NCBI RefSeq assembly: GCF_900108295.1 | Contig: NZ_FNWK01000001.1 | Location: forward strand, 2,477,001 to 2,541,000 | Direction: 5' to 3' | DNA: 64,000 bases | Source of the DNA: Sphingopyxis sp. YR583 | GTDB lineage: Bacteria > Pseudomonadota > Alphaproteobacteria > Sphingomonadales > Sphingomonadaceae | Shown: positions 7,463-15,926 of the stretch, one piece after another | Position numbering within the stretch: position 1 is the first letter of the stretch | How the letters are laid out: each line of letters opens with the position of its first letter | Program-made: the position numbers and the translations under genes | The notes under the pieces: generated by a model | What the model was told of the DNA's origin: nothing | Databases searched by the model: none | Seen by the model: the letters and a program-made list of their open reading frames with translations, nothing else

Positions 7463-8998
7463 CTATTTGATCGCCGCCAGCACATAGAGGAATTCGGCAA
7501 AGCCCATCGTTGCGTCGACGAGGCCCGCGACCTTGGGGTTGGTCGAATCGATAAGGAAATATTCGTCGGGGGCGTGCGCGCCCGACCCGTGGCCGATGCC
7601 GAAATGTGCCGCGGGGATCGACACCGGCGGAGCCGTGAAGGTCGAGCCCGGCCAGCTTCCGGCCATGCGCGGGTTGATGCTCGTCGCGATGCCGAGTTTT
7701 TTGTAGGTCGCGAGTTCGGAGCGGACGAGGCGGCTGTCCTCGGCGACCTCGGTCGGATCATAGCCCCCCGAAACATTGACCTCGACGTCGGTGAAACCAT
7801 GCTTGTCGAGATGCGCGCGCAGCTTCTTTTCGGCTTCGGCGCGCGTCTGGTTCGGGACGAGGCGGAGGTCGAGCTTCGCGACCGCCTTGCCCGGCAACAC
7901 GGTCTTGCCGCCGGGGCCGGTGTAGCCCGCGACAAGCCCCTCGATATTGACGGTGGGCTCCTGCGCAAGGCGGGTAAGCGCGTCGGGATAGGAGAGATTG
8001 TCGATCCAGTGCGTGATGCCGAGCGCCTGTTTTTGTGCGGCTTCGTCGCCCGCCTTCGCGGCTTCGCGGATCAGCGATTTCTCGCGGTCGGTCAGCGGGC
8101 GGACATTCTCGTACCAGCCCTCGATCGCGGGCTTGTTGCCATCGGGGGTGACGAGTGTCTGGAGCGCCTGCACGAGGCGCCAGGCGGGCGAGTCGACCAT
8201 AGCCTTGAGGCTCGAATGGACGTCGCCTTTCGGCCCGCGGCCCCATTTTTCGCCGCTCGCGATCAGTTCGAGTTCGATGATGCCCTTCGATCCGAGGTTG
8301 ACGGTAACGTTGCCGGTTTTGCCCTGTGACGCGAAGGGGATGAAAATGCCTTCGCACTTCTTGAGCGCCGCGAGGATGTGGGGCTTGGTCGCGATCTGGC
8401 GGAAGTGCGGCGAGCCGATTTCTTCCTCGCCCTCGCACACCAGCACGATGTTGACGGGCAGCTTGCGTCCCGCCGCACGGATCGCGTGGAGCGCGGCGAG
8501 GAAGGTCGCCTCGGGGCCCTTCTGGTTCACCGCGCCGCGGCCCATGATCGCCTGCCCGAAACCGGGGCGATCGACCATCTTGCCCTCCAGCGGCGGCGAC
8601 GACCATTCGGCGGGGTCGAACTGTTTGACGTCGTACATGAAATAGATGCCGAGCGTGCGCTTGGCGCCGACGTCGATCGTCCCGAACACCCCGGGATGGC
8701 CGTCGGTCGGCACGATCTCGACATTGGTGAAGCCCGCATCCTTCGCAAGCTCGGCCATATAGGCCGCGCCCTCGGGCATGCTGCGGTTTTCGGCGGCAAT
8801 CGAGGGCAGGGCGATCCAGTCGCGGATGCGCTTGATCGAAGCGTCCTTGCCCGCCTCGGCCGCCTTGCGGATGTCCGCCATGGACCCGGACTGCGCCCAA
8901 AGCGGCAAGGGCTGCATGAACGCGGCGCCTGCACCCAGCATCGCGGTACCGCGCAGCATGTCGCGGCGGTTCATTCGTTCGAAATTGCGGAAATCCAT
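7463..8998 (-). CDS. Tat-exported M20-like peptidase with altered metal site
   Basis: The preferred start, ATG 8998 after a GGGGACGCAGG run, gives 511 residues with a twin-arginine signal (MNRRDMLRG, arginines 11-12). The M20 architecture is clear: HPGVFGTIDVG, GRGAVNQKG, CEGEEEIGS, a dimerisation domain starting near HSSLKAM (His261), and GAHAPDEYF (His475). The expected metal ligands are partly missing. The HxD histidine is Met121 (MYD), the bridging Asp of GRGxxDxKG is Asn158, and the later isD aspartate region (219-224) has no Asp. The EE pair at 192-193 and His475 remain. It may be a non-catalytic relative or use a different metal. It probably acts in the periplasm. Confidence 0.88.
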   Translation of the reverse strand: MDFRNFERMNRRDMLRGTAMLGAGAAFMQPLPLWAQSGSMADIRKAAEAGKDASIKRIRDWIALPSIAAENRSMPEGAAYMAELAKDAGFTNVEIVPTDGHPGVFGTIDVGAKRTLGIYFMYDVKQFDPAEWSSPPLEGKMVDRPGFGQAIMGRGAVNQKGPEATFLAALHAIRAAGRKLPVNIVLVCEGEEEIGSPHFRQIATKPHILAALKKCEGIFIPFASQGKTGNVTVNLGSKGIIELELIASGEKWGRGPKGDVHSSLKAMVDSPAWRLVQALQTLVTPDGNKPAIEGWYENVRPLTDREKSLIREAAKAGDEAAQKQALGITHWIDNLSYPDALTRLAQEPTVNIEGLVAGYTGPGGKTVLPGKAVAKLDLRLVPNQTRAEAEKKLRAHLDKHGFTDVEVNVSGGYDPTEVAEDSRLVRSELATYKKLGIATSINPRMAGSWPGSTFTAPPVSIPAAHFGIGHGSGAHAPDEYFLIDSTNPKVAGLVDATMGFAEFLYVLAAIK

Positions 8999-9090
8999 CC
9001 TGCGTCCCCTGCCTGCTTCGTATACGAAGCACTGTGCCCGATCAGTCGGGAAAGGCAAGCGCGTGCCGGGTATTAGCCGTTACCCGGCCG

Positions 9091-9582
9091 TTACATGAGC
9101 GGACGGGCGTCGATTTCGCGTGCGAGGAAGGCGAGGATTTTAGCCTTGTCTTCCGCCGGGTCGGACTGCGCGCGGAATGCGGCGAGGCCAGCAAAGATCA
9201 TCAGAAGCGGGATACCGGCAAAGATGGTCGCGAACAGCCCGGCATCCGGGATATAGAGAAAGGCGAGGACGCCGCCGATCACGAACAGCGAGAGAAAGCC
9301 GACCCACATATAAGGGAAATAGCGCGCTTCGGGGGGCGTGCCGAAAGTGCCGGTGATCCGCGTGCCGCCCTGATATGATTCCATCACCGCGTCGAGTGTC
9401 GGTTCCATATTGGTGCGCATATTGCGCTGGCGATAGCGCAGCGTCATCTCGCGCTCGCTGCCCTTGCCGAACACGCGCGCTTTCGCGTCCGGCATCGGGT
9501 CGTCCATGATCCGTTTGAGCGTGCGCGCGATCTGTTCGGGCGAATGGGGAGCGTAGAGGTCGATCGGTTCGTGGTTCGACAT
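9091..9582 (-). CDS. Hypothetical protein with two C-terminal membrane segments
   Basis: Starting at ATG 9582, with GGAG 7 nt upstream, the product has 163 residues. An ATG at 9597 is possible, but its upstream sequence is the REP element. The N-terminal 80 residues are soluble and charged (HSPEQIARTLKRIMDDP). Two hydrophobic segments follow at about residues 95-112 and 117-135, then a short charged tail. Homologues are unknown to me. It may be a small inner-membrane protein. Confidence 0.65.
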   Translation of the reverse strand: MSNHEPIDLYAPHSPEQIARTLKRIMDDPMPDAKARVFGKGSEREMTLRYRQRNMRTNMEPTLDAVMESYQGGTRITGTFGTPPEARYFPYMWVGFLSLFVIGGVLAFLYIPDAGLFATIFAGIPLLMIFAGLAAFRAQSDPAEDKAKILAFLAREIDARPLM

Positions 9583-9601
9583 GGATGCTGGCTCCATATA
9601 T

Positions 9602-9685
9602 CGTCATCCCGGCGAAGGCCGGGATCTCTCCGTTGCGGAGGTTTCAGGTCGAGAGGGCGAGACCCCGGCCTTCGCCGGGGTGACG
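9602..9685. repeat. REP-type palindromic repeat, copy 1
   Basis: An inverted pair: CGTCATCCCGGCGAAGGCC at 9602-9620 and the complementary GGCCTTCGCCGGGGTGACG ending at 9685, separated by a variable loop. Each arm is itself hairpin-forming (CCCGGCGAAGGCCGGG). The same unit, with the same outer ends and a different inner spacer, occurs at 62372-62453. It lies just upstream of the 9091-9582 gene start. Confidence 0.85.
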
Positions 9686-9763
9686 GATAATTTTGAAGGC
9701 GTTGTTCGCGGTTTCGCCGCGATCGGGCTTTCAGTATCGCTGCTTCATTATCTTCGTCCATGG

Positions 9764-9789
9764 GGTTGATCCTTTCAGTGGGATCAACC
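9764..9789. other. Hairpin GGTTGATCC / GGATCAACC
   Basis: A perfect 9-bp stem (9764-9772 with 9781-9789) with an 8-nt loop lies between the REP copy and fumA. On the minus strand it falls about 70 nt after the fumarase stop. No U-tract follows in that direction, so the function is unclear. Confidence 0.4.
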
Positions 9790-9825
9790 TCATAGGACTA
9801 GATTCTGCGGCTGTTACCGCCGTCA

Positions 9826-9850
9826 CCTTGTAACCGCGCGTCTTACAAGG
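9826..9850 (-). terminator. Candidate fumarase terminator hairpin
   Basis: CCTTGTAA (9826-9833) pairs perfectly with TTACAAGG (9843-9850) around a 9-nt loop, 7 nt after the fumarase stop on the minus strand. It is a plausible 3' hairpin, but no run of T follows, so efficiency is doubtful. Confidence 0.35.
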
Positions 9851-9856
9851 GCAGGG

Positions 9857-11380
9857 TCACGCCTTCTCCAGCAACCCTTCGTCCGCGATCCGTTTCTGCC
9901 ACAGCTTGGGCGCATTAACGTGGACATTCTGGCCTTCGCTGTCGACCGCGACGGTGACGGGGAAGTCGCTCACTTCGAACTCGTAGATCGCTTCCATGCC
10001 GAGGTCGGCGAAACCGACGACCTTGCTGCCCTTGATCGCGCGCGAGACAAGATAGGCGGCGCCGCCGACGGCCATAAGATAGGCGCTCTTGTGCTTCGCG
10101 ATCGATTGCGTTGCAGCAGGGCCGCGTTCGGCCTTGCCGACGCAGGCGAGCAGGCCCTGGTCGAGCATCATGTCCATGAACTTGTCCATGCGCGTCGCGG
10201 TCGTCGGGCCAGCAGGGCCGACAATTTCCTCGCCGACGGGATCGACGGGGCCGACGTAGTAGATGACGCGGCCCTTGAACTCGACGGGGAGTTCTTCGCC
10301 CTTCGCCAGCATGTCGGCGATCCGCTTGTGCGCGGCGTCGCGGCCCGTCAGCATCTTGCCGTTGAGCAGGATGCGGTCGCCCTGCTTCCAGCTCGCCACC
10401 ACTTCGGGGGTCAGATTGTCGAGGTCGACGCGGATCGCCGCCTTGTCGGGCGCCCAGTCGATTTGCGGATAGTCGGCGAGCACCGGCGGTTCGAGGAAGG
10501 CGGGGCCGCTGCCATCGAGCGTCACGTGGGCATGTCTTGTCGCGGCGCAGTTCGGGATCATCGCGACGGGCTTCGACGCGGCGTGCGTCGGCCAGTCGGC
10601 GATCTTGACGTCGAGCACGGTCGCGAGGCCGCCGAGCCCCTGTGCACCGATGCCGAGCGCGTTGACCTTTTCATAGAGCTCGATGCGCAGTTCCTCGGTC
10701 GGGTTGCTCGGGCCGCGCGCCAGCAGCTCGGTCATGTCGATCGGGTCCATCAGCGACTGTTTCGCGAGCAGCATCGCCTTTTCGGCGGTGCCGCCGATGC
10801 CGATGCCGAGCATGCCGGGCGGGCACCAGCCGGCGCCCATCTGCGGTACCATTTCGAGCACCCAGTCGACGATGCTGTCGGACGGGTTCATCATCTTGAA
10901 CTTCGACTTATTCTCGCTGCCGCCGCCCTTTGCGGCGACGTCGATCACGACCTTGTTGCCGGGGACCATTTCGACGTTGAGCACCGAGGGCGTGTTGTCC
11001 TTGGTGTTGACGCGGCTGAACGCCGGGTCGGCGAGGATCGAGGCGCGGAGCTTGTTTTCGGGGTGGAGATAGGCCTTGCGCACGCCCTCATCGACCACCT
11101 GTTGCAGGCTGCGCGGGCTGTCGAGGCGGCAGTCCATGCCCCATTTGATGAAGACGGTGACGATGCCGGTGTCCTGGCAGATCGGCCGGTGTCCCTCGGC
11201 GCACATGCGGCTGTTCGACAGGATCTGCGCCATCGCGTCCTTCGCCGCGGGCGAGACTTCGCGTTCATAGGCGGCGCCGAGCGCACGGATATAGTCCATC
11301 GGATGGAAATAGCTGATGTACTGGAGCGCGTCGGCGATCGTTTCGATCAGATCGTCTTCGCGGATGATGACGGTGTTCAT
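9857..11380 (-). CDS. fumA: Fumarate hydratase class I (iron-sulphur)
   Basis: This 507-residue enzyme catalyses fumarate to malate in the TCA cycle using a labile [4Fe-4S] cluster. Landmarks are GHRPICQDTGIVTVF (first cluster cysteine), a central GGGSENKSKFKMMNPSD region, GWCPPGMLGIGIGGTAEKAM, IPNCAATRHAHV (second cysteine) and a C-terminal beta domain with YYVGPVDPV and GPAGPTTATRMDKF. Length matches the single-chain class I enzyme. Later C-terminal sequence AVDSEGQNVHV is typical. It begins at ATG 11380 and is the only gene in its transcription unit that I can see. Confidence 0.95.
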   Translation of the reverse strand: MNTVIIREDDLIETIADALQYISYFHPMDYIRALGAAYEREVSPAAKDAMAQILSNSRMCAEGHRPICQDTGIVTVFIKWGMDCRLDSPRSLQQVVDEGVRKAYLHPENKLRASILADPAFSRVNTKDNTPSVLNVEMVPGNKVVIDVAAKGGGSENKSKFKMMNPSDSIVDWVLEMVPQMGAGWCPPGMLGIGIGGTAEKAMLLAKQSLMDPIDMTELLARGPSNPTEELRIELYEKVNALGIGAQGLGGLATVLDVKIADWPTHAASKPVAMIPNCAATRHAHVTLDGSGPAFLEPPVLADYPQIDWAPDKAAIRVDLDNLTPEVVASWKQGDRILLNGKMLTGRDAAHKRIADMLAKGEELPVEFKGRVIYYVGPVDPVGEEIVGPAGPTTATRMDKFMDMMLDQGLLACVGKAERGPAATQSIAKHKSAYLMAVGGAAYLVSRAIKGSKVVGFADLGMEAIYEFEVSDFPVTVAVDSEGQNVHVNAPKLWQKRIADEGLLEKA

Positions 11381-11450
11381 GTGCAGCCTTTCGCCCTTTT
11401 TTCGGGATTCGCCGCCTCCCTAGACCCGCATTGCCGGGGTGGACAAGGGG

Positions 11451-12287
11451 TCAGGTGCGGCGGCGGCCGAACATGTGGCGGGTGGGCGAAGCGGCTCGCG
11501 GTTCGCCGGGGACGGGCGCGGAGGCGCCCAAGTCGACAAGCGGGCGTTTGCGGACGACCGCCTTCCATCTGCCCGCCGCAGCCAGCGCAAGGAGCAGAAT
11601 CCAGCCGCCCGCCGCCGACGGGATCAGCGCCCAGGCGAAGGCAGCAGGGGTGATGATCGCCATCGCGGTCGGGATCGTGGCGAGGATCGCAATGGTGCCG
11701 AACAGCGCCCACCAGCGTCCGATCTGCGTCGCCGCCGCGCCGATCACGACATTCGTCGAAGCAAGCAACAGGAACTTGGCGGCAACGGGATAGGGCAGGC
11801 TCGCCATCGCGGGCGAATAGTCGCCGAGGGTGAAAGCGGCCTGGATGTCGAAGAGCAGCCAGTTTTCATACGCATCGCTGAGCGCCGCCGCGACCGGCAG
11901 CACGGCGGCGGCAAGGAGCGCACGGACGCGGAGTTCGCGCCAGAGTGCGATGCAGCCACTGGCGAGAAAGCTCGCGTAGAGCAGCATGTAGAGATAGTCG
12001 CGTTCGTTCCCCGTCCGCATCGCGGCGAGGCGCGTCACCTGTTCGGGGTCGGTGTAAAAACCGAAGATCGCCTCGAGATCGGCCTGACCGCCCGCAAATT
12101 CGAACGCGAGCACTGGGGCGCCATAGCCGGGCGCGATGTCATGCCCTGTTTGCGGAAAGACCTGCCCCAGATAGAGGCCGAAGAGCAGAGTCGCGATGCC
12201 AAGCGCCAGCGTCCACGCCCAGGCACGCGTCGGTGCCGGCGGCCGGGCCCGCTGTGCTTCGATCCAATGCTGAAGCCCCCCGATCAC
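11451..12287 (-). CDS. Hypothetical multi-spanning membrane protein
   Basis: Start GTG 12287 is supported by an AGGA motif 5-8 nt upstream; the product has 278 residues. Predicted hydrophobic segments lie around residues 23-42, 98-116, 121-137, 163-185, 192-208 and 212-238. A soluble loop between segments 1 and 2 holds FYTDPEQVTRLAAMRTGNERDY. The C-terminus is a basic soluble tail of about 35 residues. No family is recognised. It lies just after zur (34 nt), but there is no other sign of a metal role. Confidence 0.7.
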   Translation of the reverse strand: MIGGLQHWIEAQRARPPAPTRAWAWTLALGIATLLFGLYLGQVFPQTGHDIAPGYGAPVLAFEFAGGQADLEAIFGFYTDPEQVTRLAAMRTGNERDYLYMLLYASFLASGCIALWRELRVRALLAAAVLPVAAALSDAYENWLLFDIQAAFTLGDYSPAMASLPYPVAAKFLLLASTNVVIGAAATQIGRWWALFGTIAILATIPTAMAIITPAAFAWALIPSAAGGWILLLALAAAGRWKAVVRKRPLVDLGASAPVPGEPRAASPTRHMFGRRRT

Positions 12288-12321
12288 GTCCTACGTGTCC
12301 GGTGGAGCGCGGCGGCTCACC

Positions 12322-12786
12322 TTATTGGCACTCGGCGCATTTGCCGCGCACCTCGATCACCGGGCGTTCGGCGGCGAAGCCCGTGGCCTCGGCCGCGGCG
12401 CGGACGCCGCCCGAAATCTTGTCGTTGTCGACATGCACCGCGGTGCCGCAACTGTCGCAGATCAGGAAGATGCAGTCATGCAGGCAGCCGGGATGGCTGT
12501 TCGCGACAAAGGCGTTGGCGCTCTCGACCCGGCGGACGAGGTTGTTCGCGACGAACAGGTCGAGGATGCGATAGACGCTGTTCGGCGCAACGCGCTTGCC
12601 GCGTTTCTGCGAGACGATGTCGGCGATTTCATAGGCGCTCGCCGGCTTGCCGATTTCCGCGACGGCGTCGAAAATCTCGGCGCGCATATCGGTCCACGCT
12701 TCGCCCGCGCCTTCGAGCGCAGTCTGCGCGGCCTTGGCGAGCGAGGCGCCGCTGGCCTCGACGTGCGGATGATCATGCTTGCCCAT
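12322..12786 (-). CDS. zur: Fur-family regulator, probably Zur
   Basis: This 154-residue protein has a Fur winged-helix DNA-binding domain (residues about 45-90, ending with YRILDLFVANNLVRRVES) and a dimerisation domain with metal-site histidines (SHPGCLHDC) and the two structural CxxC pairs, CDSC and CAEC. The alanine-rich N-terminus beginning GKHDHPH and the arrangement AFVANSHPGCLHDCIFLICDSC resemble Zur rather than iron-sensing Fur. It probably represses zinc-uptake genes when zinc is bound. A MerC-type gene lies directly upstream on the same strand. Confidence 0.85.
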   Translation of the reverse strand: MGKHDHPHVEASGASLAKAAQTALEGAGEAWTDMRAEIFDAVAEIGKPASAYEIADIVSQKRGKRVAPNSVYRILDLFVANNLVRRVESANAFVANSHPGCLHDCIFLICDSCGTAVHVDNDKISGGVRAAAEATGFAAERPVIEVRGKCAECQ

Positions 12787-12888
12787 TGGGGTTTCCTCGG
12801 AGCGTGGGAAATCCCGCGCTAACTATCGCAGCAATGTAGGCTGTTTGGGGCGCGCCCGCAAGTTGCGGACATCTCCGATGCGGTGGGA

Positions 12889-13323
12889 TCAGTGCCGCGC
12901 GCGGCGGTTGAGGTCGTGGCCGAGCGCGACGACGGCGACGCCGATCATCGTCGCGATCACTTCGCTGCCGTCATGCGGCCGCGACAGCGCGCCCGCCATC
13001 ATGCCAAGCCCGAAGCTGCCGACCGCGAAGGGCATCATATAGCCATGGCTGAGCACGCCCGAGACGAGGGTGATCAGCGCAAAACCGATCGCAACGATCA
13101 GCCCGATCTCATGGAACAGGTGATTTTCGAGAAAAACCCCGCCGACCGAGGCGATCGAGGCAAAGAAAACCGTCGTCGCAAGGCAGTGCACGAGGCAGAG
13201 GCCCGACAGGCCCATCGCGAGCTGGTCGCCGCTGAGCGAGGTCAGCGGCCGCGAATCGCGCGCAGCCCGGACCACCGCGCCGAGGCGCGTCAGTACAGGG
13301 GCATGGCTGGCGACATGGGTCAC
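12889..13323 (-). CDS. MerC-domain membrane protein
   Basis: GTG 13323, preceded by GGAG at 6-7 nt, gives 144 residues; the longer TTG-started frame to 13374 would run through the candidate operator. A short soluble N-terminus is followed by four hydrophobic segments. The first contains SGLCLVHCLATT, the paired-cysteine motif of MerC transporters, and a later loop has HDGSEV. MerC proteins import Hg2+, but homologues next to zur are more likely connected with zinc or another divalent metal. That role is inferred only from the neighbour and from the putative Zur site upstream. Confidence 0.78.
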   Translation of the reverse strand: MTHVASHAPVLTRLGAVVRAARDSRPLTSLSGDQLAMGLSGLCLVHCLATTVFFASIASVGGVFLENHLFHEIGLIVAIGFALITLVSGVLSHGYMMPFAVGSFGLGMMAGALSRPHDGSEVIATMIGVAVVALGHDLNRRARH

Positions 13324-13360
13324 CCGATTCTCCGTTGGTCCAACTGTGGCACTTGATATG

Positions 13361-13389
13361 GCATAACATGACAAAGGTTACAACATAAC
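13361..13389 (-). promoter_or_regulatory. Candidate Zur/Fur-type operator upstream of merC-like gene
   Basis: GTTACAACATAAC at 13377-13389 (GTTATGTTGTAAC on the coding strand) is a near-perfect 5-3-5 dyad of the type bound by Fur/Zur proteins. A second, weaker AT-rich half (GCATAACATG) lies at 13361-13370. The sites fall 38-66 nt before the GTG start, in promoter position. The zur gene is 100 bp further on. Assignment is by resemblance only. Confidence 0.45.
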
Positions 13390-13422
13390 ATTGCTGCCTT
13401 TTGTCGCATCAGCGGGATGCAG

Positions 13423-15090
13423 CTACGCGCCTTCTTCCGCGCGCAACGCCTTCCGGTCGAGCTTGCCGATCATCGTCTTGGGTAGGTTCAGCCGGACTTC
13501 GACGGCCTTCACCCGTTCATGCTTGCCAAGCTGCGGATTGAGCCAGGCGGCGAGCGCCTCGCCGCTGACATCGAATCCGTCTTCCAGTGTGACGAAGGCC
13601 TTGGGTGCTTCGCCGCGATAGGCGTCGGGGACGCCCAGCACGATCGCTTCCTTCACCGCGGGATGTTCGTAGAGATGCGCCTCGATCACGCTCGGATAGA
13701 CTTTGAAGCCGCCGACCGCGATCATGTCCTTCAGCCGGTCGACGATGCGGATATAGCCGTCCTCCTCGACCACCGCGACGTCGCCGGTGCGCAGCCAGCC
13801 GTCGTCGGTGAAGCTGTCCTTGTCCGCGTCGGGACGGTTCCAATAGCCCTGCATGATCTGCGGTCCCTTGACCGCGAGTTCGCCGGGTTCGCCATCAGGG
13901 GCGTGCTTCGACGGGTCTTCCTTGTCGAGCAGGCGGATGTGCGTTGCGGGTATCGGCTGGCCGATCGTGCCCGGCCGGACGGGGCCTGCATAGGGATTGG
14001 TCGCAACGACGCCCGAGCTTTCGGTGAGGCCATAGCCTTCGACCAGCGAGGCGCCGGTGGCTGCGACGAATTTTTCGCGCAGCTCGGCAGACATCGGCGC
14101 ACCGCCCGATATGCAGACGCGCAGCGAGGAGAAGTCGGTTTTCGCTAGGTCGGGATGATCGAGCAGCGCCTGATACATCGTCGGCACGCCGGGCAACGCG
14201 GTCGTCTTCGTCCGCGTGATCGCCTCCAGCGCCTGCTTTGCGTCGAAACGCGGCAGCATCGTGATCGTGCCGCCGTTCAGCACCGTTCGGTTGAGGACGC
14301 AGGTGCTGGCGAAGACGTGAAAGAAGGGAAGCACACCGAGGATACGATCCTCGGCGCCATGGTCGGGATCGATCGTATTCACCTGCCGCGCGTTGGCGGT
14401 CAGATTTTGGTGGGTCAGCTTGGCGCCCTTGGGCGTGCCGGTCGTGCCGCCCGTATACTGGATCAGTGCGACGTCCTTTTCGGCGTCGATCGCCACGGGA
14501 TCGGGTTTGCCGTCATTGTCGGTGAGCTCGGAAAAGCGGATGGCGCGGGGATCTTCTGGCAGGGCTGCGACTTCGCTGCGCTTGAACAGGCGATACAGGA
14601 TCGATTTGGCGGTCGGCAATCCGCCGGCGACCGAACCGACGACGAGCTGCTTGAGGCTCGATCCGTCGAGCACCCGGAGCGCGGTGGGCAGCAGCGCTGC
14701 GGCGCTGATTGTGAACAGCATCTCGGTGCCCGAATCCTCGACCTGCGCTTCAAGCTCGGCGACCGTGTAGAGCGGCGAGAAATTGACCACCGTCGCCCCC
14801 GCGGCAAGCGCGCCATAATAGGCCGCGACATAATGGGGGACGTTGGGCAGAAACAGGCCGACCCGGCTCCCTTTGCCGATACCGCGCTGTTGCAGCCCCC
14901 GCGCGACGCGGGCGACGCCGCTTGCAACCTCGGCATAGCCGAACTGGCGGCCGAGGAAGTCGAGCATCGGGGCATTGCCCTTTCGCGCGACACTGGCGGC
15001 GAGCATGTCGGGCAGCGACAGCGGCGCAAACTCCTGATCCCAGGCCGTGGGGTGGCGATAATCGGTCGACCAGGAAAAGCGGCTGTCCAT
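13423..15090 (-). CDS. Long-chain fatty acid--CoA ligase
   Basis: The 555-residue product is an AMP-forming acyl-CoA synthetase. The P-loop-like YTGGTTGTPKGA lies near residue 215, followed by GYGLTESSGV, GWLRTGDVAVVEEDGYIRIVDRLKDMI and KTMIGKLDRKALR with the C-terminal catalytic lysine. It activates fatty acids with ATP and CoA for beta-oxidation or lipid synthesis. ATG 15090 is chosen over the TTG at 15111. It is transcribed towards merC/zur but separated from them by about 100 bp and is probably a separate unit. FadD-like; chain-length preference unknown. Confidence 0.93.
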   Translation of the reverse strand: MDSRFSWSTDYRHPTAWDQEFAPLSLPDMLAASVARKGNAPMLDFLGRQFGYAEVASGVARVARGLQQRGIGKGSRVGLFLPNVPHYVAAYYGALAAGATVVNFSPLYTVAELEAQVEDSGTEMLFTISAAALLPTALRVLDGSSLKQLVVGSVAGGLPTAKSILYRLFKRSEVAALPEDPRAIRFSELTDNDGKPDPVAIDAEKDVALIQYTGGTTGTPKGAKLTHQNLTANARQVNTIDPDHGAEDRILGVLPFFHVFASTCVLNRTVLNGGTITMLPRFDAKQALEAITRTKTTALPGVPTMYQALLDHPDLAKTDFSSLRVCISGGAPMSAELREKFVAATGASLVEGYGLTESSGVVATNPYAGPVRPGTIGQPIPATHIRLLDKEDPSKHAPDGEPGELAVKGPQIMQGYWNRPDADKDSFTDDGWLRTGDVAVVEEDGYIRIVDRLKDMIAVGGFKVYPSVIEAHLYEHPAVKEAIVLGVPDAYRGEAPKAFVTLEDGFDVSGEALAAWLNPQLGKHERVKAVEVRLNLPKTMIGKLDRKALRAEEGA

Positions 15091-15222
15091 CGGGGGCTGG
15101 AATCCTCTCAATATTTCGGGGCTTCTTTACACTAGGGTCAGCAAGCATCGATTTGCAACCGGCTCGCTTGCGGCGCTGCGGCGCGGCGGCTAGGCAAGGC
15201 CGTCTTTGTTCTGGAGGATCGC

Positions 15223-15756
15223 ATGCTGCATTTGTCTTTGCGCCTGACCGGCGCGCTGGTCCTCCTCGGCTTCGCGATTCCCGTTGCGGCAAAGGACAAG
15301 GCGCCGCCCCCGCGCCCGGCACAGATACAGGAACTTTATAACTGCCGCGACATCGCGGACGCCTCCGCGCGCCTTGCCTGCTTCGACCGCGAGGTCGGCG
15401 AATTGCAGGCAGCCGATACGAACCGCGAAATCAGCTTTGCCGACAAGGAAACGGTGAAGAAGACGCGGCGCGGCCTGTTCGGGTTCGACCTCCCTGACTT
15501 CGGTCTTTTCGGCGGCGATGACGAGGAAGAGAAGGTCAAGAGCGTCGAAACCACCGTCACCTCGGCATCGATGACGAAGGACGGCGGTTACCGCATTGCG
15601 ATGGCGGACGGTTCGGTCTGGGTGCAGATCGACAACAAGCGGATGCCGCTGGCGCCGCGCCCCGGGCAGAAGATCGAGATCAAGACCGCGTCCTTCGGCA
15701 CCTATTTCCTCAGCCTCGAGGGACGGCCTTCGATCCGCGTGCGCCGCGAGCGCTAA
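15223..15756 (+). CDS. Secreted hypothetical protein, paralogue A of a tandem pair
   Basis: A 177-residue protein with a cleavable signal peptide (LTGALVLLGFAIPVAAKD). The mature domain starts with IQELYNCRDIADASARLACFDREVGEL, a C-x(14)-C pattern that can form a disulphide and is shared by several exported proteobacterial proteins. Then come TKKTRRGLFGFDLPDFGLFGG-like basic/aromatic sequence, an acidic patch (GDDEEEK) and a beta-rich C-terminus with DGSVWVQIDNKRMPLAPRPG. It is clearly homologous over its length to the next gene. Function unknown; probably periplasmic. Confidence 0.78.
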   Translation: MLHLSLRLTGALVLLGFAIPVAAKDKAPPPRPAQIQELYNCRDIADASARLACFDREVGELQAADTNREISFADKETVKKTRRGLFGFDLPDFGLFGGDDEEEKVKSVETTVTSASMTKDGGYRIAMADGSVWVQIDNKRMPLAPRPGQKIEIKTASFGTYFLSLEGRPSIRVRRER

Positions 15757-15926
15757 GCGGCGCGCCATCCCGTGGCGGTTGGCGAAGAACCGCGCGGCCG
15801 GTCGCATGGTCCGCTCCCGCATCGCCCGGCGAAGCGCCTCCGAGTGACATAGCCGTCGTTACCGCTATCTTGCGGCGGGGCGGCCGGGCGGTTAGTCACG
15901 GCGGCATGTTATCGAAGGGGGGCATT

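Noticed and set aside
9920..11653. A 577-codon plus-strand frame opposite fumarase
   Set aside because: Fumarase motifs fix the coding strand as minus; the antisense frame is rich in Arg/Asp/His with no family resemblance.
12787..12888. A short gene in the zur-merC gap
   Set aside because: No frame with a plausible start, ribosome-binding site and length was found; the gap is probably regulatory.
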